Shown here one piece after another: positions 1 through 12,218 of a stretch of 64,000 nt of DNA; within the stretch, counting starts at the first letter, position 1; the number at the start of each line of letters is the position of its first letter. The notes beneath the pieces are model-generated. The model had not been told where the DNA came from. It made no database searches and saw only the letters and a list, made by a program, of their open reading frames with translations. Source of the stretch: Patiria pectinifera (taxonomy: Eukaryota > Echinodermata > Asteroidea > Valvatida > Asterinidae). The stretch is from positions 12,286,465 to 12,350,464 of the forward strand of contig CM057149.1 in assembly GCA_029964075.1 (NCBI GenBank). The letters run 5' to 3'. A program made the position numbers and the translations under genes.

Positions 1-1164
1 TATCCACGGCGATTATGGGTCATTAGATAAGATCCTTGTATTTGTGTCCAATGTAAAACAGGAATCGGTCCGCGCCAAGATGGTTGCGGAATTTTTTTTT
101 TTTTTTTTTGCATTTGGCGTGCTGTTTGAAAAGCAACAATGCCGAGATCTCCTCCAAATGCCCCCACTTGGATGAGTATCCTTTTGGCAAGCTGATTTAC
201 CGTAACCGACCACGTTACTACATATTGGTATAAGATAACAGGCAGAACCCCCCCGCCCGCCCGTGAATGTCCTTTTCCCAAATTACATCCACATACATCG
301 TTGTTTAGCGCCCTCTACGAGACTTTTATGATACGTACGCAGGTACATACATTGTAATTATTTTTCCCTCACGTTTTGGCGAGCAGTACGATAGGTCAGT
401 TGATAGGGTCGTGATTTTGCACCGCTAAGTTGCGGGTTCGAAACACCGTTTTGTACCCGAAATGTTTTTCTTTTCCAACCTGAGGCTTCGGAGGATTTTT
501 TTTTTTAAGGGAAATAAAGTTCGAATTTCATTACGTTCGAATTCATTTTTTTTTCTAATTTATATTTTCTTCTAATGTTTTTAGAAAAGTAATAGCGTAC
601 ACCCATATGCGGATGTCGTTTGGGTGAAAAATAAATCGCCCCGCCCACAACCACCACCGCCATTCGAATTAGACCATCATCTGGACATCGACAGAGTTGG
701 CCTTTTTTATTTATTGAGGAAGCTTGCTTTACTTTGATTTCCAAGCCCTTTGAAGGTGGTTGGTTGAGAAATTCGAGAAAATAGTTATCAGCTATAGCAA
801 ATTTATCAAAATACACTCTTTAGGTTACCGTTTTGCGCGGGACTGTCGGCCTTTAGTTTAAGCATTAAAATCTGTTTCACTTTTAAATTACGCAATTGAC
901 CATAGCTTCAACTGAGAAGTTTCGATATTCGTGACAATGACATACTTTTCGATGCTTTTAAATTTCGATTTTCCATTCCATAAAAAACATAGCACATGTC
1001 CAGTTCAGCGACGGCGGAGTTCAGCTGCAACTGCAGTCCGTATACCTTACCAACAACACAGCCCACTGGTACGGTATCCGTACTTATGAAACCATCTTGA
1101 AACACACGTAAAACAATTTCATTCTAAACGGTGATAACCTAGAGCTATAACTCGGTAACTCTAT
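1..1164. other. gene-free AT-rich DNA
   Basis: No convincing coding region. Open frames here are short, cross homopolymer runs (a long T run near 91-110, C runs near 248) and show no domain. The only structured item is a tRNA-like patch near 389-455, listed separately. Confidence 0.6.
389..455 (+). repeat. tRNA-like SINE head (fragment)
   Basis: A box A-like stretch (TAGGTCAGTTGATAGGG) is followed about 30 nt later by a box B-like stretch (GGGTTCGAAAC), the internal Pol III promoter spacing of a tRNA. No acceptor stem pairing is evident, so a tRNA-derived SINE remnant is more likely than a functional tRNA gene. Confidence 0.4.
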
Positions 1165-2334
1165 AAAAGGTAAAATCCACACACACACATTGCACACAGA
1201 CTAGACCATGCACGGTACATCGCACGGTGATCTCCATCTTTATTTTCGTGTTGCGTTTTGTCGTTGTCATTGGACATTTTTTACCCCCAAATTTCCCTAA
1301 ACAATTCAAAACCTTGCCCTTCATTATGACATACCTGTATGTTCTTAATGTCGCAGACTAGTTTGGTCAAATAATTTGAAAGTGGATTTTGTTCCCTCAT
1401 AGGAACCGGGCCGTAGATACACGATCGCCGGTTTATTTCGTTGTCGAGATTGGTAACCGACGCTCGAGGCGTGTATTAAGACAAATGAACCTGACAGATG
1501 ATATACAATGTATACTGTTTTATCTGACTTGTACTGTCAAATTTTGTTGACTTTGAAGTGTTGTAAGGTAATCAGATTAGCCAGCGCATAAGGATTAGTA
1601 ATTTTACATTTAAAGTGTAGGCCCGAAATGAAGGCTATTGCCCCTCTTTTCCATTGTTCATATATCAATTAAACTGGTATTCAGCCCATTTGCACGGCCC
1701 CAGTGGTGCTCCGATGTACCGGGCAAATGTTTAAAAGCCAGGCGCTGATCCAGAGGGGGGAGGGGGGGGGAGTGTCAAACATAAAAATTAATGGAAAATT
1801 CTTGAAAAAATACTAACCCCCCCCCCCCTGCTCCGACACCCAAATTGTTTTTGGTAGTAATAATGTCCACCCTTAATACGTACAGAGCCAGCTTGGTTAG
1901 GGGGTATTGTACATTATTCCGTGATAATAGTGTTAATAATCGTCAATTGGAACAGCGCCCCATTGAAAGAATGGTACGAGCCCCCCCCTCCCCCAGCCCC
2001 CCTCCCCCTCCCCGCTTTTCGGTTTTACGGAGGCCAAGTGGCTGGAGAAAAAAACCCCAACATTTCAGATTTGTTTTGCCAATGCAACCCCCCCCCCAAC
2101 TGCAAAAATTCCTGGATCCGTCCCTGAAAGCAAAAACGAAACGGAAGCGCAGGGAGTTCAATAATTGGCAAGTCAAAAGAACTTTTACTAGTATTTTTTT
2201 CTTTCTTGTTATAATTGAAAAAACATGAATTTCGATTTTCGATAACATACTTTACCCACCCACCCCCATTTTCGCAAAAAAAAATCAAACAAAAAATAGA
2301 AATTTAAAAACATCGTAATTATGAATGGCCCCTT
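1165..2334 (+). repeat. segmental duplication, copy 1
   Basis: The order of unique-looking blocks here reappears at 3215-4392. Shared blocks include CACGGTACATCGCACGGTGA (1211 and 3509), GACATACCTGTATGTTCTTA, GAGATTGGTAACCGACGCTC, the C-rich tract with CCTGGATCCG near 2110, and the end GAATGGCCCCTTA. Copies differ by many substitutions and indels, so the duplication is not recent. The right end matches the terminus of the Harbinger-like element at 7081-7483, and the inner CCTGGATCCG..CCCTG edge looks like a hAT terminus, so the unit is itself a pile of older insertions. Confidence 0.75.
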
Positions 2335-2780
2335 ACCGAGCGGATGTACATTTCAAACCAGACCACGTTTAAAAAAAAGATTAAATAAAAACACAAAAAG
2401 TTATTTGCTGACCAAGCATTCAGGTGCACGGACTTATGACTCTAACTCAATGAGCCCCTTACCGGCTCCCATATAGGACTCTTCGGGGATCTCGGCGGTC
2501 CCGGCCAATACACACTTCCTTCCCTATCCATCCATATAACCCCGGAGGGCCAGGCACCATGTAAAAGCAAAGAGCTAAGGGATGAACAGGGCGGCACCCT
2601 AAGCCCTGATCCCCCGAGTGGACCACATGCCCTGAACCTGTACGAAGACGCCAACCTGGAATTCGCGGACAGTACCAGCAGCAGCGCTTACCGATTAAGC
2701 TAAGGTACTGTTGGTATTTAACGACGGGAAATTAAATCCTTTATAGAAGTGTCGGAGAGCGCGTGTTGAAAACTAAAACT

Positions 2781-2856
2781 CCTGGTGCGGGATTCGATCC
2801 CGCGTCACTAGCACTCTCTACTCGCCGATCAGCAATGTAACCACTAGGCCATTTCA
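2781..2856 (-). repeat. tRNA-derived SINE head
   Basis: On the minus strand a near-perfect box A (TGGCCTAGTGGTTA, around 2850-2837) is followed by a box B-like stretch GGGATCGAATCCCGC around 2804-2790. The spacing suits a tRNA. No good acceptor stem is visible, so I read it as a SINE head or tRNA pseudogene, of the same general kind as the SINE at 35371. Confidence 0.5.
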
Positions 2857-3214
2857 CTAGTCACATTTCGTTCTCGTTTAAAACCCGTAAGTATCATGCA
2901 CTGTATTCCTAAGAGTCGTTGAACGGGTTGTTGAATTTGTTTCAATTATTGTTGAAGGGCCATACATTGTCCTTTCCGTTGTATGGCGACGGCCTTGTGC
3001 AGCCCGCCAATTATAATTGCGTTCTGTTGCGTAACGTCGTTTGTGTATTCTTATGAACGCCCAGGGCCCAATTTCAAATTCTGCTGTAAAAAAGCAATGA
3101 CAATATTAGAAGCAAAAATATCATGGTAGTCCCCAAATTATTATAAAAAAATAATAAACTAAGGTAAAAAATTTTCCAGGCGTGGGTGCTGCCTCGTTTA
3201 TTGAAACTAAAGGT

Positions 3215-4392
3215 AAAATACACACACATTGCACACAGACTAGACCGCCTAAGTAGTCTTAAATACAAGTAGGTTTATTGGCGATCGTGTAGTGTACACA
3301 AATGTAGGGGCCTTGTTTAGTTTCGATAAAATTAGAGTCAAGGGTGTTTTTTAAATGCTCAGAAATGACATTTTCAACCTAGAGCAGACTTCTCTCAGTA
3401 TAGTGACACCTTTTTTTTGTAATTTTTAAACAGTTTCTTGAGGTAGAATTTACGATTTTCCTGCTTGGTTTACAGTTGGTGCCGTGCGATTCAGCGCGCC
3501 TTGACGTTCACGGTACATCGCACGGTGATCGCCATCCTTATTTTCGTGTTGCGTTTTGTTGTTGTCATCGACATTTTACTCAAAAAGTTCTCTCAGAAAC
3601 TCAAAACCCTGCCCTTCATCTGTGACATACCTGTATGTTCTTAATGTCCCAAACTAGTTTGGTAGGTCAAATAATTTAAAAGTGGATTTCGTTCCCTTAT
3701 AGCAGGAACCGGGCCCGTACACACGATCGGCGGTTAATGCCGTGTCGAGATTGGTAACCGACGCTCAAGGCGTGTATTATGACGAATGAACCTGGTATTC
3801 AGCCAATTTGCCCGGCCCACGGTGCTGCGATAGACGTACGTGTATACACAATAGACGGTACATGTGCGGTATGGTACTACCAGGACGCATGTGCCGGGAA
3901 AAGGGTTAACCCCCCCCCCCCCCCCCAGCTCTGTCACTTTTGTTCACAGAAATTCTTAAAAAATTAGCTACCCACCCCCTGCTCCGAAACCCACATTTGT
4001 TTGAGTTATTAATAGTGTCCGCCTTGGAAAAAATACGTTCAGAGCCAGCTTGTTTAGGGGTAGATGTACATTATTCCGTGATATAGTTTAAATAATCGTC
4101 GGATTTGAACAGCGCCCCCATTAAAAGTATGGTACGACCCTCCCCCCGCCCCCGCTTTTCGATTTTACAGAGGCAAAGTGACTGGAGAAAAACGTGTCTA
4201 CATATCAGATTTCTTTGCCGATGAAACCCCCCCCCCCCGCGAAAATTCCTGGATCCGCCCCTGAAAGCAGAAACGATTTTCGATTTTCGATAAATTTTGA
4301 TTTTCGACAATTTAACTTGACCCACACACCCACAGTTTTGCCAAAAAAAATTTGAAATTTAAAGGCATTGAACATTTTGAATGGCCCCTTAA
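3215..4392 (+). repeat. segmental duplication, copy 2
   Basis: Second copy of the 1165-2334 unit, about 2.1-2.3 kb downstream in the same orientation. It is separated from copy 1 by unrelated DNA that includes a tRNA-like SINE. The C run near 3910 and the run near 4228 are length-variable between copies. There is no coding content; proline- or glycine-rich open frames are homopolymer artefacts. Confidence 0.75.
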
Positions 4393-5549
4393 GTACTGTA
4401 CCGATTTTGTAAAGAGTCCTTGCGTATGGGTGCGTCATATTTTCATATCATTATTGTGTGTGATCTGTCAATAAAGTTTCGTCAAACTCCACAAAAGGTT
4501 GGTGAGACAAGACCAAAACGTGACTCACGCAGGATTTTTTGTAAGGGGTCGGGTGGGGTGGGGGGGGGGGGGGCAAAGCCCAACCCGCCCCAAATCCTTA
4601 TACTTTCTCTAGCAAATTCCCAATTTATCTTTTTTTTTGTGAGGGTGGGGGGGGGGGGGGACATGTGCCCACCAACTCCCATGACATTGACACCTATGCA
4701 GACGCCCATTTTTGTTCAATGTGTATTAAAATGGTAAATATGACTTCATAACTCCAGTGGGGGCAGTACTCCAGTGGAGGCAGTACTCTAGTACTCTCAA
4801 CACCCAGAGAGTACTAGCATAGAGCCTTGGAATAAGCTTTCAGAGAGTGCCACCGAAGCGCCCACACTTCTCTGCTTAAAGCATGAATTGCCAAAACAAA
4901 AATTGATATAAAAGTCCTCTTAACCTATCACGACAATGAAGATGAGGTGTGGCAACCAAGGAAAATCCAAGGTAAATCCAATCTGTCGTATATCAAAAGT
5001 AAAGGATCTCATGAGAAAAGCACCAAGATCTGCTACACGCTGCCTCGTGGCCAGTGCTTCAACGCAAATGACAAACAATTATCAAAATGTAATTATTATT
5101 TATCTAGTACAAAAACTCTTTATTATCTAGTACAAAAGTTACCGACGAAGCCTTGACGTCACTGCAGTGTCACAGGCCGCAGAAATAGCCATTCGCCTTA
5201 GCTGCCGTTTTATTTCTTTCGTCCTTTAACTTATTTCGTTTTACTTTTTGCTACTGGGAATGAATCAATGGTTGGCAATCATGTGATCTGAAAAGAAACC
5301 TCTAAAATTAATGGTAACCACAAAAAAAAGAAAAAGAAAAAAGAAAGAAAAAAGGAATACAAGAGGACCCTAACAAAAAAGGCATAGAATAGGACACAAA
5401 ATTAATTCGATTATAACACACTTACCTTGAGGGGTCTGTGACAGAAATAATTAAGTTTCATTGAAGATGTAGAATGGAGCTCTAGCTCTGAGGATGACCA
5501 AGGTCGTTGCACGCCTCTTTGGAAGATTGATGTCAAGATTTTAAGGTGA
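4393..5549. other. intergenic DNA upstream of GPCR 1
   Basis: No gene recognised. Around 4752-4795 there is a short direct repeat of a unit close to CTCCAGTGGAGGCAGTA. Long G runs occur at about 4560-4573 and 4647-4660. A short open frame near 4936-5156 has no recognisable domain. Confidence 0.5.
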
Positions 5550-5557
5550 TATAAAAA
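5550..5557 (+). promoter_or_regulatory. TATA box of GPCR 1
   Basis: TATAAAAA lies 139 bp before the start codon of the first GPCR. The second GPCR has a TATA box at nearly the same distance, which supports a shared core promoter design and an intronless transcript with a leader of roughly 100 nt. Confidence 0.5.
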
Positions 5558-5688
5558 GCACTGTAGTGTATGACCAGTGGTATTAAAAAAATTCGACAGG
5601 TATAGAACAACTCCATTATTTCAGCTGACAAAAGTACAAAAGAATTCTGTTTCCTCATTGAAAAGTTTCAACATCAAAGTCCTTCGCC

Positions 5689-6639
5689 ATGGAGGAAATC
5701 ATGATCTTAAGGGTCTACAAGTCCTTGGTGGGTGTCTTGGGCCTACTGGGTAATTTTCTAGTCTGCGTGGTCATCCTGAAGGTACGGGCCATGCAAACGC
5801 GTACGAACGCGTTCATCTTCAACCAGGCCGTGATCGATTTCTTCGGCTCTGTGGTCATCATCTTGCAGACGGATGTGCCGCTGCCTGACCCTCTACCTAG
5901 CGGCGCCACTGGCTGGATCTGGTGCCACATCTGGATCTCTCACTTCATGACGATGATGTTCTTCGTCTCTTCCACGTTCAACCTGCTGGCCGTAACCCTA
6001 GAACGCTACTTTGCCATCGTGTACCCTTTCAAGTACCAGGCCGCGTTCGCTTCGTACCCGCGGCTGAAGGTTGGGGTGATCATAGCGATCTGTTGGATCT
6101 GCGGTTTGGCTATCAAGATCTACTCCCTCACGATCGTGGAGAACACTCCGGACGGTAGGTGCATCGAACGCCCCATCCCTGGGTCCAAAGGTGTCGGTGT
6201 CCTGACAGTGTTCGTCCAGTATATCGTGCCAGTATGCGTCATGTTGTTCGCTTACGTCCGTACCAGTGTCGAGTTAAAGCGTCAAGCGAATCGGTCCGGT
6301 CCTGCAACTGGCACCGTCAGCAGGGCCGTTGCTGCAGCTTCAGGGGCCCCAGAGAGCATGAACGATTCCTTGCTGAGAGCCCGGCGCAACACCTTCAAGA
6401 CCCTTTTGGTCGTTTTCATCACTTTCCTGATCTGCTGGTCTCCCAACCAGATCATCTTCCTGTCGTGGAACTTCGGCTGGGACGCCAAGTTCACCGACTG
6501 GTACTTCGTCCTTACCTTGGCTCTGGTCGCAACCAACTCCTGCGTGAATCCCTTCATCTACGCCCTCAAGTACAAGCAGTTCAGGTACGGACTGCTGCAG
6601 ATACTCGGCAGGAAATCGGCCCAAGTAGACGCTGCGTAA
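5689..6639 (+). CDS. class A (rhodopsin-like) GPCR, paralogue 1
   Basis: A complete intronless seven-transmembrane receptor of 316 residues, expected in the plasma membrane and coupling to G proteins. Class A landmarks are all present: GN at 21-22 in TM1, D50 in TM2, C79 at the top of TM3 and C158 in the second extracellular loop (the usual disulfide pair), ERY at 105-107 closing TM3, P181 in TM5, CWSP at 249-252 in TM6 and NPFIY at 287-291 in TM7. The extracellular N-terminus is only about eight residues and has no N-glycosylation site, which suggests a ligand held inside the helix bundle. The start codon has a strong context (gccATGg) and MEE is shared with paralogue 2. The ligand is unknown; peptide-receptor-like is a guess. 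It belongs to a three-gene tandem array on one strand. Confidence 0.93.
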   Translation: MEEIMILRVYKSLVGVLGLLGNFLVCVVILKVRAMQTRTNAFIFNQAVIDFFGSVVIILQTDVPLPDPLPSGATGWIWCHIWISHFMTMMFFVSSTFNLLAVTLERYFAIVYPFKYQAAFASYPRLKVGVIIAICWICGLAIKIYSLTIVENTPDGRCIERPIPGSKGVGVLTVFVQYIVPVCVMLFAYVRTSVELKRQANRSGPATGTVSRAVAAASGAPESMNDSLLRARRNTFKTLLVVFITFLICWSPNQIIFLSWNFGWDAKFTDWYFVLTLALVATNSCVNPFIYALKYKQFRYGLLQILGRKSAQVDAA

Positions 6640-7077
6640 TGGCTGCCATGAACCATTTATATGTCCGCTGTCACATCAAAACTCACACTCTCAGACTCTG
6701 ACTTTGTATTCAATATGTACGGGGTGTGATAACTTTGGTACAACAGGTTCCTTCAATCACACACAAAATTAAGTAAGAATGTCGCTTTGGTATGAAGATC
6801 AATTCGTTATGTTTATTGTAATTTTTTGATTGCACAAAAAGATTTGAGTAGGCTGAGTTTCGATGTAATTTTACGCACGGGTTTCGATATAATCGTGTTA
6901 TTCAAGTTTTCAAAACTCAAGAGACAAACCTGCGGTGCAAATCTCGTCTCAGTAACTGTTGAGATGTGGAACAATTCAGAAATGGTTTTACAAGTTGACA
7001 AGGGGAGCATTTCACACGTTTAGGATGTGCACCCTATCCGAGGTGTGATAGTTTTTCAAGGTGCAAAAGTGCCAAAC
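6640..7077. other. 3' flank of GPCR 1
   Basis: No second gene is seen. I find no AATAAA close to the stop codon; the next one lies inside the downstream MITE. Confidence 0.4.
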
Positions 7078-7080
7078 TTA

Positions 7081-7483
7081 GGGGCCATTCAGAATTTTCA
7101 ATGTTTTAAAATTTCGACTTTTTTTCCAAATTATTTTGACCCACCCACCCACCCCTAATTTCGATTAATAAAAACTGATTTGTTACGCAGTATTAAAAAC
7201 AAAACATGTACATGTACATGCACTTGCATGTACATCATTACATCCCAGTGGCGGGCCTGTGCAGTACATACAGGGGACGAAGTTGGGAAAGAAACACGCA
7301 TCGCAATATCGGAACGCTTGCGCGTAGTTCAGGCAAGTCAAAAGATCTTCTCTTTTTTTTTTCTCTCTCTTTTTTTCCATGAAAAGTGAATTTCGATTTT
7401 CAATTTTTTTAACTTGACCCACCCACCCACAATTTGGGAAAAATAGTCGAAATTTTAAAACATTGAAAATTCTGAATGGCCCC
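7081..7483. mobile_element. Harbinger-like MITE, 403 bp, TTA target duplication
   Basis: Inverted ends GGGGCCATTCAGAATTTTCA and its near-perfect complement, extending about 80 bp inward through TTTGACCCACCCA. The element is flanked by TTA at 7078-7080 and 7484-7486. Three-base TTA/TAA duplications are typical of PIF/Harbinger elements. There is no transposase, so it is non-autonomous. Fragments of the same family end at 2334 and 4392. Confidence 0.75.
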
Positions 7484-7794
7484 TTAGATGCATCACAAAA
7501 TCAGCTACTGCAAATCGCTCATATTTAAGGGCAGCTTAATTCCGACTCAAAACAACATTTAAACCCACTTTGTTTTAGAAAAATAAAGTTCCACGGCGCA
7601 CCACTGCCGATTCTCAATATACCAAGGGCTTAAATCGCATCGAAAATCTATACACAGTAGGCGTGTACCGATGAGTAATATTTTATCTCCAAACCACAAA
7701 TTAGCAGAAGAACTTTTTTCCAAATGACTAGAATTTTTTTTAAGAGAAAACAAAATGAAGTAAAGAAAGAAAGAAAAAAGTAACGCCTATGCAG

Positions 7795-8185
7795 TGGAAT
7801 TCGAACTCATGACCCAGCTGGGCCCAATTTCATGGCGCTGCTAAGCACACGATTTTCTGCTAATAGAGTCTCCATCTATTTCATGGAGACCATAAGCATA
7901 AGCACAGCAAAAGGCAGGCTTTATGCAAAAGACAGGCTTTATACTTCAGAGGAAAAATGTGTTCGACTTAGTGACGTAACAATATAAATCTCCATGCACG
8001 CGCGAGCGTTAGCACATCTACGATGTGAGTTAGTGCTTAACGTTAGCATATTTATCTGCTGTGCTAATCACAACTTTTCTGCTACCTGTTAAGCAGCATC
8101 GTGAAATTGGGCCCTGTAAAGGTATATGGATGTACATGCAGTCCGATGTAGTATCCATTAGACTAAAAATTACAGTGACTCGCTG
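7795..8185 (-). repeat. tRNA-derived SINE split by a MITE
   Basis: On the minus strand a tRNA-like 5' half with a box A-like TAGTCTAATGGATACTACA lies around 8166-8148. The matching T-arm with GAGTTCGAATTCC is around 7808-7796. The two halves are separated only by the 293-bp MITE at 7821-8113. Removing the MITE and one CTG restores normal box A to box B spacing. Confidence 0.55.
7821..8113. mobile_element. Harbinger-like MITE, 293 bp, CTG target duplication
   Basis: Terminal inverted repeats begin GGCCCAATTTCATGGCGCTG on the left and GGCCCAATTTCACGATGCTG on the right (read inward). They are flanked by CTG at 7818-7820 and 8114-8116. There is no coding capacity. It inserted into an older tRNA-like SINE. 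Confidence 0.7.
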
Positions 8186-8190
8186 AACTG

Positions 8191-9616
8191 GGTTGTTTTA
8201 AGTTGGTATATAGGCTACGTATTTTTTAAGAATTTCGATTTTCTTTTCTGAACGAATTTGAAAGGAATATAATTTCCTGTTACAAATAAATGTGCTTGTT
8301 TGTTTTTACAGGCTTTTACACGGTTTTAAAAATTGGTTTTAAATGGCGCGCTCTAATTCAGAAAATGCGCACACTATTCAGAATGAATTAGGAAATTGAT
8401 TTTGTCATAGACCGATTTTTTTTCGTATGATGTCTCATTGGAAAGCTCATACGTTAGAAAATTATCAATTCAATTTGAAAATCTATTTGTCAAGGTGCCA
8501 TACCCAAAAAACACGTATACACTAACTTTAATAGCGCCATCCGTAGTAATTTTCTCTATAGTAGCGACTGTGTTGTATGGGGAAAAATCGCTACCGGTGA
8601 GTACGGAGTAGTCAGGCAGGCAGAAACAATTGAACTGTCGCGATGTAACACTCCAAATAATGTGAGTATTCTTATAAAACAGAGAAAAGCTATGGTCTCT
8701 GACATTTAACCTTCCTGTAAATTGAAATTAAACTCTCCGAGAGAATTATAAATCTGAGGAGAGGTATAAATCTGAGGAAATAAATGGCGTTGACATTAAC
8801 TCGCAATGTTATTGAAGAGATAAAATTAAAGTGAAAAGCGGGAGAGTCAAAATTGCCGACGTAAATTGCAAAAGAAAAAATAAGAAAATGAATAAACTGA
8901 GCGTCCATAATTATGAGAACGGGGATTGGTTGGTCTTTTAACATTATCTCTCGTAATTGAAATTCATAACGCTCCCGCTGACAATTTCCAAAATGTACAC
9001 ATCCATATATATCTGAGCAACGTCAACAACCAGTACCGATAACCAGTACTCGAAACAAAACCAATTTGAGTTAAACTTCAACATGTGTAAAAGTTAGCAT
9101 ATTAATCAGCCAATTCAACTTAATGGCGTCATTTAGTTAAACAAAATATTCGAGGAAATTAATCGCGATTTATTGTGAATGAGTCATGTACAGTGAAGTT
9201 GATTGTGTCATTATTTAGAAAGTCCCTAATGATGTGCTAGAATCATTGTGAATTATAATGTCATTCCATATTACTGCACAATATTTAATGAATGCATTGA
9301 TATAAACATCTACTGAGTGTGGCAAAAAAAGTGCAACATTCAGTTAAAAATAATTGAAACTGTTTAATGTTTTTTCTTCAGTGAAGTTATATTTTACATT
9401 AAAGCCTGACTATTTCTCAATCCACTCCTGTTTACCCCATTCCATTTGGGCCCTAGATCCAGAAATACAATCAATTAAGTGAAAGGGTGTATATTTTACT
9501 GGGCAACTCCCACCTCTGATGTCACCAACTTTTAAACTGAGGCTTTATTGCTGGTGATGTTTTAGGGTCATTGTGTTTAAATGATGATATTCTTTGAACG
9601 GATTGAGCAATGTCAG
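8191..9616. other. gene-free AT-rich DNA
   Basis: No coding region, RNA gene or clear element ends recognised. The sequence is A/T-rich with scattered short palindromes. Confidence 0.5.
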
Positions 9617-9732
9617 TATTTTTTTATCTAAAAGTAGCTTAGTGAAATCGGCTAATTGGTGCTACATATTTTTTTTGGAAATATGAAATATAATGTTGGG
9701 GGTTTGAGCACCATTTTTTTTTACTCATCCTG
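9617..9732 (+). mobile_element. mariner-like element end (solo)
   Basis: Closely resembles 20832-20960: both contain ATCTAAAAGTAG, a TACATAT block and an AATATGAAATATA block. Both end in T-run plus ACTCAYCCTG directly before TA. A TA target and a CAGGRTGAGTAAAAAA terminus suggest a Tc1/mariner-like non-autonomous family. The other end is unclear. Confidence 0.5.
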
Positions 9733-10561
9733 TAAATACGATTGAATAATTGCAATGACGAAACCCAATGTTAAACTTAATGTCACCTCACGACGGGCAG
9801 AGCATATTGTCCGAAACGTTGAGTTTTTTGACACCCCTGTACTACTTATTTTAAGAAGCTTTTAGCCATTTTAAATCGATCGAAAAAGTACGTGCGCTGG
9901 GACCAGCTTTACTTAACGTTCGTATTGTTTAAATATCTCATAAAGTTACAAATCCTTTTCCTCCACTAAGCCGCCTTTCCATTTTCGCATCTTCAGTCAG
10001 ATAGACGATTAAAAATGGACCGACATAAAATGGACTGGAAATAAACAACCCGCGCATCCGAAAGGATGCCATGCTTTTAAATTATCGTGCTCTTTCATTT
10101 ATGGAGACAATACACTGACCGGAAACGTGGGAGAGGACAGGAAGCTCTGCAAGATTGCAAATAACGCGGCCTTCCGTTTTGTGTCCACACTTCGCAATGG
10201 ACACAAAACGACCGCTTTTCATGCCCCATTTCTCTAACCAATTTGCCACTGGAAAGTAGACCTCTTTGTTGCCACCGATAAAGGCACTTACTTTTAAAAA
10301 TGGTCTAAAAGGTACCCATATACTGCGACGGCAATACAAACTAAGTTGTCTTTGTATCGAAGCTCTAGCATGCATTTGATCTCTATTTGCTTTTATTTAA
10401 ATGTGCGTATATACTTGGGTTTTTTGTGCATTTTGTTCGTTTGAAAAATCAAAATTCTTCTAGAGCGTTAAGTAGGGTGCAAAACAGTGGTTCCCAGACC
10501 AAAATATTCTCACTATTTCTGATGAATCTTAGGTCCGGTAACCGCTAGTATATACAAAATA
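9733..10561. other. gene-free DNA
   Basis: No convincing gene. A 97-codon open frame on the minus strand (10082-10375) has no recognisable domain and no splice-linked neighbour. Confidence 0.45.
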
Positions 10562-11359
10562 CAGTGTGAGTAAAAAAAAACCCTATACACTTTTAACATT
10601 GGACATAGTTTTATTTTGTAGCAATATAGATAAGATATTTTCATATATACTTTTAGAGGAACTCTTCCTGCTTCTTTGGTGACATTTTCACTGGATTAGT
10701 TTTCATGCATGACTGCACAGGACACAATTAAATGGGTCTGGTGAAATCTGACTTGCGCCAACTGGTCAGGGCTGGATAAGGGATAAGAATGAGACAATTT
10801 AAAAGAACACAACCATTGTCTTGGTTCTGGTCATGGAATGCATAACCAGTTCAGATTAGTGGATCTTGCTTGCAAGAGTTTCAGTAGGCAAATCTGGATG
10901 ACCTCCAGGAAAGGATAACTCGTGAAATTAACATTCTCAGACAAGACAGGGAGGTGATTCGCCGTGCTGTTGCAGGAATGATGCGCCGAGCCCAGCTGTG
11001 CATTGACCGAGATGGTTGCCATGTTGAGGACTAAGACACCCTGGAATTTAATTGCTTTGTAATTTAGTTTTAATGTTTTAAATAAACACGAAGTTTAAAA
11101 AGCTAATGAAATCCTGTTTTGTCTCTTTGCTAAACAATTGTCTTTTTCTTATCCAGCCCTGACCAGTTGGCGCAAGTCAGATTTCACCCAACCCCTTGTC
11201 TCCTGTGCAGTCAAGCATGAAAACTTAAAGATGAAAGTGTCGCCAAAAGAAGCAGGAAGAGTTACTCTAAAAGTACATATGAAAATATCAAATCTATATT
11301 GCTACAGTAAAAAACTATGGCCAATTTTAAAAAGGTATAGTTTTTTTTTACTCGCTCTG
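10562..11359. mobile_element. foldback mariner-like element, about 0.8 kb
   Basis: Arms of roughly 225-235 bp at 10562-10795 and 11143-11359 are inverted copies. The left begins CAGTGTGAGTAAAAAAAAAC next to TA and runs to CTTATCC; the right mirrors it from CTTATCCAGCCCTGACCAGT to a T-run plus ACTCGCTCTG, then A and TA. The 350-bp spacer has no transposase. Terminal motifs match the families at 9617 and 61552. Confidence 0.75.
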
Positions 11360-12218
11360 ATACTGCACGTGACCAAACCGTGACTGAAAAAGTTTGCCGA
11401 AAGCATTTCGTCGATACTCCCAGATAGCGCCGGGTATTTCCAGGTGTAACATATGTCCTTTTACCTGCCATGCTTATTAAAAAATAAAGAGTTGCTAATT
11501 AATATTCGTTGCTTGCATATAAAAAATTGAAGTTCAACGACGATTTTATGCATCAAGAATGCCCTGAGATCGTACGAGGGGCGAGCTTTGTTGCGTCATG
11601 TACTAGTTTGAATTTGACGACGGTTACCGGGATTTTCCAAAACTCGGCGCGCGTGGTCTACATTTTGGCTTCGCCTGCTAACAGTGCTATTTGTGCCCCT
11701 AACTTTGAAGATTCTAGGTCAACATTGGTCAATGTTTTCATACAGAAATATCAAACTGTTATATCATAACTCATTATGAAGCAAGTGATTGTTTTTTTTT
11801 ATTCGATCGGAACATAAAAGCTATAAATGATAAAACCAAACCGGAAATGAAACCGAGCTTTGCAAAAGAGCCGTCATGTGTATTTGTAGCCCCTGTGGCT
11901 GCTTGACCTACAGTACAATTTAGACATCTGGGCGTTGGGGAAAATTGTCAGAAAACTTGCAACGAATATTACGTTGGATATTTAATTCGTGGAAAATCTA
12001 GGTTCGTTTAGGCCACTAAGGATCGATTCAGGCATGCCGGCAAGTCGTTCAGTCAAGCGGTACTATACTCAGTCCCTGCTGGTGGTAGGCATTCATCAGG
12101 TGGTAAAACTGCCCTGAGGAAATAAAATCTGGAAATAAGAGAGACCCTTAACCCTTGTTCGAAAAACCGAATATAATGGCTCAATTTGGGTTTTACGTTA
12201 AAAGAGGATTCACGGCAT
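11360..12218. other. gene-free DNA
   Basis: Nothing recognisable. Short open frames at 11509-11769 and 12053-12280 lack domains and codon bias. Confidence 0.45.

Noticed and set aside
1845..2288. Pro- or Gly-rich overlapping frames on both strands
   Set aside because: Produced by C and G homopolymer runs in a repeat; no conserved protein features.
2781..2856. Functional tRNA gene
   Set aside because: Box A and box B are present, but the acceptor stem does not pair and the unit resembles SINE heads.
11138..11383. 81-codon open frame
   Set aside because: Falls inside the right arm of the foldback at 10562-11359.
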